Assembly (NCBI RefSeq): GCF_004216915.1
Contig: NZ_SGXD01000003.1
Coordinates: 124,001-188,000, forward strand
Source: Motilibacter rhizosphaerae
GTDB taxonomy: Bacteria > Actinomycetota > Actinomycetes > Motilibacterales > Motilibacteraceae
Length of the DNA: 64,000 nucleotides
Direction: 5' to 3'
Shown: positions 61,038 through 64,000 of the stretch, piece after piece
Layout of the letters: every line of letters begins with the position of its first letter
Position numbering within the stretch: position 1 is the stretch's first letter
Program-made: the position numbers and the translations under genes
The notes under the pieces: model-generated
Told to the model about the DNA's origin: nothing
Databases searched by the model: none
What the model saw: the letters and a program-made list of their open reading frames with translations, nothing else

Positions 61038-63668
61038 TCAGCCGCCGCGCAGCTCGAACACGACCCCGTCGAGCTCGTCGGGCTTGATGAGCACGTCGCG
61101 CGCCTTGCTCCCCTCGCTCGGCCCGACGATCCCGCGGCTCTCCATGAGGTCCATGAGCCGGCCGGCCTTCGCGAAGCCGACGCGCAGCTTGCGCTGCAGC
61201 ATCGAGGTGGAGCCGAACTGCGTCGTGACGACGAGCTCGACCGCCTGCACGAGCAGGTCGAGGTCGTCGCCGACCTCCTCGTCGACCTCCTTCTTCTGCG
61301 CCGGCGCCGCGATGTCCTCGCGGTAGGTCGGCTGCAGCTGGGTCTTGCAGTGCTCGACGACCGAGACGACCTCGGCCTCGGTCACCCACGCGCCCTGGAT
61401 GCGGACCGGCTTGCTCGCCCCCATCGGCAGGAACAGCCCGTCGCCCTGCCCGACGAGCTTCTCCGCGCCCGGCTGGTCGAGGATGACGCGGCTGTCGGCG
61501 AGGCTCGAGGTCGCGAAGGCGAGCCGCGAGGGGACGTTGGCCTTGATGATGCCGGTGACGACGTCGACGCTCGGGCGCTGCGTGGCGAGCACGAGGTGGA
61601 TGCCGGCGGCGCGGGCGAGCTGGGTGATGCGCTGGATGCTCGCCTCGACGTCGCGCGGCGCGACCATCATGAGGTCGGCGAGCTCGTCGACGATGACGAG
61701 GAGGTACGGGTACGGCCGCAGCACGCGCTCGCTGCCCTCGAGCGGCTTGAGCGTGCCCTCCCGGACCGCCTTGTTGAAGTCGTCGACGTGGCGGAAGCCG
61801 AACGCTGCGAGGTCGTCGTAGCGCAGGTCCATCTCGCGCACGACCCACTCGAGCGCCTCGGCGGCCTTCTTCGGGTTCGTGATGATCGGCGTGACGAGGT
61901 GCGGGATGCCCTCGTACGCCGTCAGCTCCACGCGCTTGGGGTCGATGAGGACGAGCCGCACCTCGTCCGGGGTCGCCCGCACCATGATCGAGGTGATCAT
62001 GGAGTTGACGAAGCTCGACTTGCCGGAGCCGGTGGCGCCCGCGACGAGCAGGTGGGGCATCTTCGCGAGGTTCGCGACGACGAAGCCGCCCTCGACGTCC
62101 TTGCCCAGCCCGACGACGAGCGGGTGCGTGCTCGTCGTCGCCGTGCGCGACCGGAGGACGTCGCCGAGCGCGACGATCTCCTTGTCGGTGTTGGGGATCT
62201 CGATGCCGATCGCCGACTTGCCAGGGATCGGCGAGAGGATGCGGACGTCGGCGCTCGCCACGGCGTACGCGATGTTCTTGGAGAGCGCGGTGACGCGCTC
62301 GACCTTCACCGCGGTGCCGAGCTCGACCTCGTAGCGGGTGACGGTCGGGCCGCGGGTGTAGCCCGTGACGTGCGCGTCGATCTCGAACTGCTCGAGCACG
62401 CCCTGGAGCGACTCGACGACGGCGTCGCTCGCGGGCGTGCGGGCCTTGTGCACCGACCCCGTCTGCAGTGTCGTGGGGTCGGGCAGCGAGTACGTCACGT
62501 CGCCCGAGAGCAGCAGCTGCTCCACGCGCGGCGGCGCGGGCGTGTGCGGCGGCGGCTCGAGGACGGGCCGCTCGGCGGCGGGCGCGGGCGGCGCCGGGCG
62601 TACGCGGCCCGGGCGGACGAACGCCTCGGTCGGCGGGTCGAGGTCGACCTCCGGCTCGGGCTCGGGCGCCGGCCGCTTCCGGGTGCGGCGCGGGGCCGGG
62701 GCGTCCTCGAGCGCGGCGACGTCGAAGACGTCGGTCTCGCCCTCCTCCGGTGCCTCCGGCTCGTCGTCGGCGAGCAGCGGGCTGTCGTACGGCGAGTCCC
62801 CCGCGCGCTCGTGGCGCAGCGAGGTGCGCTCGCGGCGGGGCCGGTCCGCACCGAGCGCCGTCCGCAGGTGCCCACCGGTGAGCGCGCGCAGCCGGTCGGG
62901 GACCTCGGCCACCGGCGTGGCCGTGACCACGAGGACGCCGAAGGCGAGCAGCAGCGCGAGCAGGAGGCCCGCGAGCCAGGGCCCGGCAGCGTCCTCGAGC
63001 GGCGAGGCGGCGAGCCAGCCCGCGCCGCCGGCGCCGTGCTGCAGGGCGTGCACCCCGCCGCCCGTGCCCGAGGGCTCCGGCGAGCCGCAGAGCAGGTGGA
63101 GCAGGCCGAGCCCGGAGAGCAGGACCGCGGCCCAGCCGATGACGAGCCGGCCGCTGGCCAGCTCGCGGTCGGGGTGGCGCAGCACGCGCCAGGCGAGCAG
63201 GCCCAGCGCGAGCGGGACCAGCACGCCGGCGCGGCCGACGGTGCCGGCGACGATGTCCGTGGTGGTGCGGCCGAGCGGGCCGTCGAGCCCGAACCACGCG
63301 GCGGCGGCCGTGATCGCGGCGAGCGCCAGCAGCGCGAGGCCCGCGCCGTCGCGGCGCAGGGCCGGGTCGAGGTCGCGCGCGCCGTTGCCCAGCCGGCGCA
63401 CGGCGCCGCCGAGGACGTGCCCGAGGCAGGTCCAGGCGAGCACGAGCCCGCGGACGACGGCGCGGAGCAGCCGGGCGCCGAGCCCGGGACCAGTGGGAGC
63501 CGGCTTCGGGGCGGGACGGCGGCCGGACGGGGCCGGGCGACCGCCGCCGGCGCGGGGGCCGGGCGAGGTGCGGGGCGCCGGCGTACGGCGTGCACCGGAG
63601 CCCGACGCGCGCGGGGCGGGCCGCGCCGCAGTGCCGGGACGGGTGCCGCCAGGGGGCCGGGTCGCCAT
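61038..63668 (-). CDS. ftsK: DNA translocase FtsK/SpoIIIE
   Basis: 876 residues from ATG 63668, which has TACCCT six bases upstream and no ribosome site (leaderless); GTG 63701 is an alternative. An Arg/Pro/Gly-rich N-terminus is followed by about four membrane helices ([27 protein letters not shown]), a Pro/Glu linker, then the motor: Walker [11 protein letters not shown] and Walker [12 protein letters not shown]. The C-terminal gamma domain with E-V-G-D and [20 protein letters not shown] reads KOPS-type DNA signals. It pumps DNA at the septum during division or sporulation. Confidence 0.95.
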   Translation of the reverse strand: MATRPPGGTRPGTAARPAPRASGSGARRTPAPRTSPGPRAGGGRPAPSGRRPAPKPAPTGPGLGARLLRAVVRGLVLAWTCLGHVLGGAVRRLGNGARDLDPALRRDGAGLALLALAAITAAAAWFGLDGPLGRTTTDIVAGTVGRAGVLVPLALGLLAWRVLRHPDRELASGRLVIGWAAVLLSGLGLLHLLCGSPEPSGTGGGVHALQHGAGGAGWLAASPLEDAAGPWLAGLLLALLLAFGVLVVTATPVAEVPDRLRALTGGHLRTALGADRPRRERTSLRHERAGDSPYDSPLLADDEPEAPEEGETDVFDVAALEDAPAPRRTRKRPAPEPEPEVDLDPPTEAFVRPGRVRPAPPAPAAERPVLEPPPHTPAPPRVEQLLLSGDVTYSLPDPTTLQTGSVHKARTPASDAVVESLQGVLEQFEIDAHVTGYTRGPTVTRYEVELGTAVKVERVTALSKNIAYAVASADVRILSPIPGKSAIGIEIPNTDKEIVALGDVLRSRTATTSTHPLVVGLGKDVEGGFVVANLAKMPHLLVAGATGSGKSSFVNSMITSIMVRATPDEVRLVLIDPKRVELTAYEGIPHLVTPIITNPKKAAEALEWVVREMDLRYDDLAAFGFRHVDDFNKAVREGTLKPLEGSERVLRPYPYLLVIVDELADLMMVAPRDVEASIQRITQLARAAGIHLVLATQRPSVDVVTGIIKANVPSRLAFATSSLADSRVILDQPGAEKLVGQGDGLFLPMGASKPVRIQGAWVTEAEVVSVVEHCKTQLQPTYREDIAAPAQKKEVDEEVGDDLDLLVQAVELVVTTQFGSTSMLQRKLRVGFAKAGRLMDLMESRGIVGPSEGSKARDVLIKPDELDGVVFELRGG

Positions 63669-63729
63669 GGGAGGAGGGTAGCCCCCCGTCCCACTGTTCA
63701 CAGGAGTCGCAGCAGCACCAGCGCGCCGC

Positions 63730-64000
63730 TCAGCCGGCGAGCTCCTCGTCGCCCGGCAGCGCGCGGGTCAGCAGCCTCCAGACCTCCGTCGCCGTCGCGG
63801 GACGCAGGGCCCAGCCCTCCCCCTCGCGCTCGACGAGCGCGAGGCCGGCGCTGCCATCGACAGCGGCCAGCTGGCGCTCCCCCGCCTGCCACCGCACGTC
63901 GAGCGTCCAGGACCAGTCCGCGCCGAGCACGGCGTACGCCGAGGAGCGCCGCAGCCCGTCCGCGTGCGCCAGGTCCTCGAGCACCTCCTGCTCCACGGGG
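63730..64000 (-). CDS. Hypothetical protein, truncated by the window edge
   Basis: The last 88 codons of a minus-strand gene that probably starts beyond base 64000; GTG 63996 is an internal or alternative start. The product is acidic with tryptophan-rich strands (W-S-W-T-L-D-V-R-W) and ends D-E-E-L-A-G. No domain recognised. It would be transcribed towards ftsK, with 61 bases between. Confidence 0.5.
   Translation of the reverse strand, partial: PVEQEVLEDLAHADGLRRSSAYAVLGADWSWTLDVRWQAGERQLAAVDGSAGLALVEREGEGWALRPATATEVWRLLTRALPGDEELAG

Noticed and set aside
1-64000. tRNA or rRNA genes, transposases, integrases, prophage
   Set aside because: None was recognisable; mobility of the island is inferred only from composition and context.

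Overview
The window is very G+C-rich, uses GTG starts heavily and has many genes with a TAnnnT-like -10 box 6-8 bases before the start codon (leaderless transcripts). It carries the conserved actinobacterial order nrdJ-nrdR, lexA, hflX, dapF, miaA, miaB, recA-recX, rny, clgR, cinA, pgsA, rimO, rodZ-like, ftsK. The host is a high-GC actinomycete with a diaminopimelate-type wall (dapF); genus cannot be fixed from this sequence alone.

Bases 1-13.9 kb are accessory. They hold a DUF4262 fragment, a gamma-glutamyltransferase homologue, a short-chain dehydrogenase, a dual-specificity phosphatase and a run of small orphan secreted proteins (3.5-10 kb). Defence- and DNA-repair-like genes follow: a decayed HNH endonuclease, a NERD nuclease, a Vsr mismatch endonuclease and a TerD/VWA pair. 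From 13.95 to 17.72 kb lies a visibly lower-G+C restriction-modification cassette. It encodes an EcoRV-family endonuclease, a C5-cytosine methyltransferase and a DUF262/DUF1524 (GmrSD-like) protein whose frame is broken exactly at its DGQQR motif. The cassette starts 30 bases downstream of nrdJ on the same strand.

Bases 17.7-34.5 kb hold B12-dependent ribonucleotide reductase and its repressor NrdR (with two candidate NrdR boxes 31 bp apart), a divergent LysM-protein/lexA pair with an SOS box, a cold-shock protein, a lipoprotein/PKD pair, a DinG-like helicase overlapping an ATP-dependent DNA ligase, a large secreted zinc metalloprotease, and an ECF sigma factor followed by an ABC exporter with a lipoprotein.

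Bases 34.5-49 kb hold a secreted beta-propeller phosphoesterase, hflX, dapF, a degenerate gamma-glutamyltransferase-like protein, miaA, an extradiol-dioxygenase-like protein, miaB, DUF3046, recA (perfect SOS box), recX and rny. The last 15 kb hold a small HTH gene under a 26-bp palindrome, lhr-nei2, a secreted beta-helix protein and the clgR/cinA/pgsA/rimO/rodZ-like/ftsK block, read right to left.

Two themes stand out. The first is a DNA-damage and nucleotide-supply regulon: recA, lexA and the LysM protein around SOS boxes, with nrdRJ, lhr-nei2 and dinG-ligase nearby. The second is a partly decayed defence island, in which four loci between 6.2 and 15.8 kb show six apparent reading-frame disruptions. 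No tRNA, rRNA, CRISPR array, transposase or phage integrase was seen.
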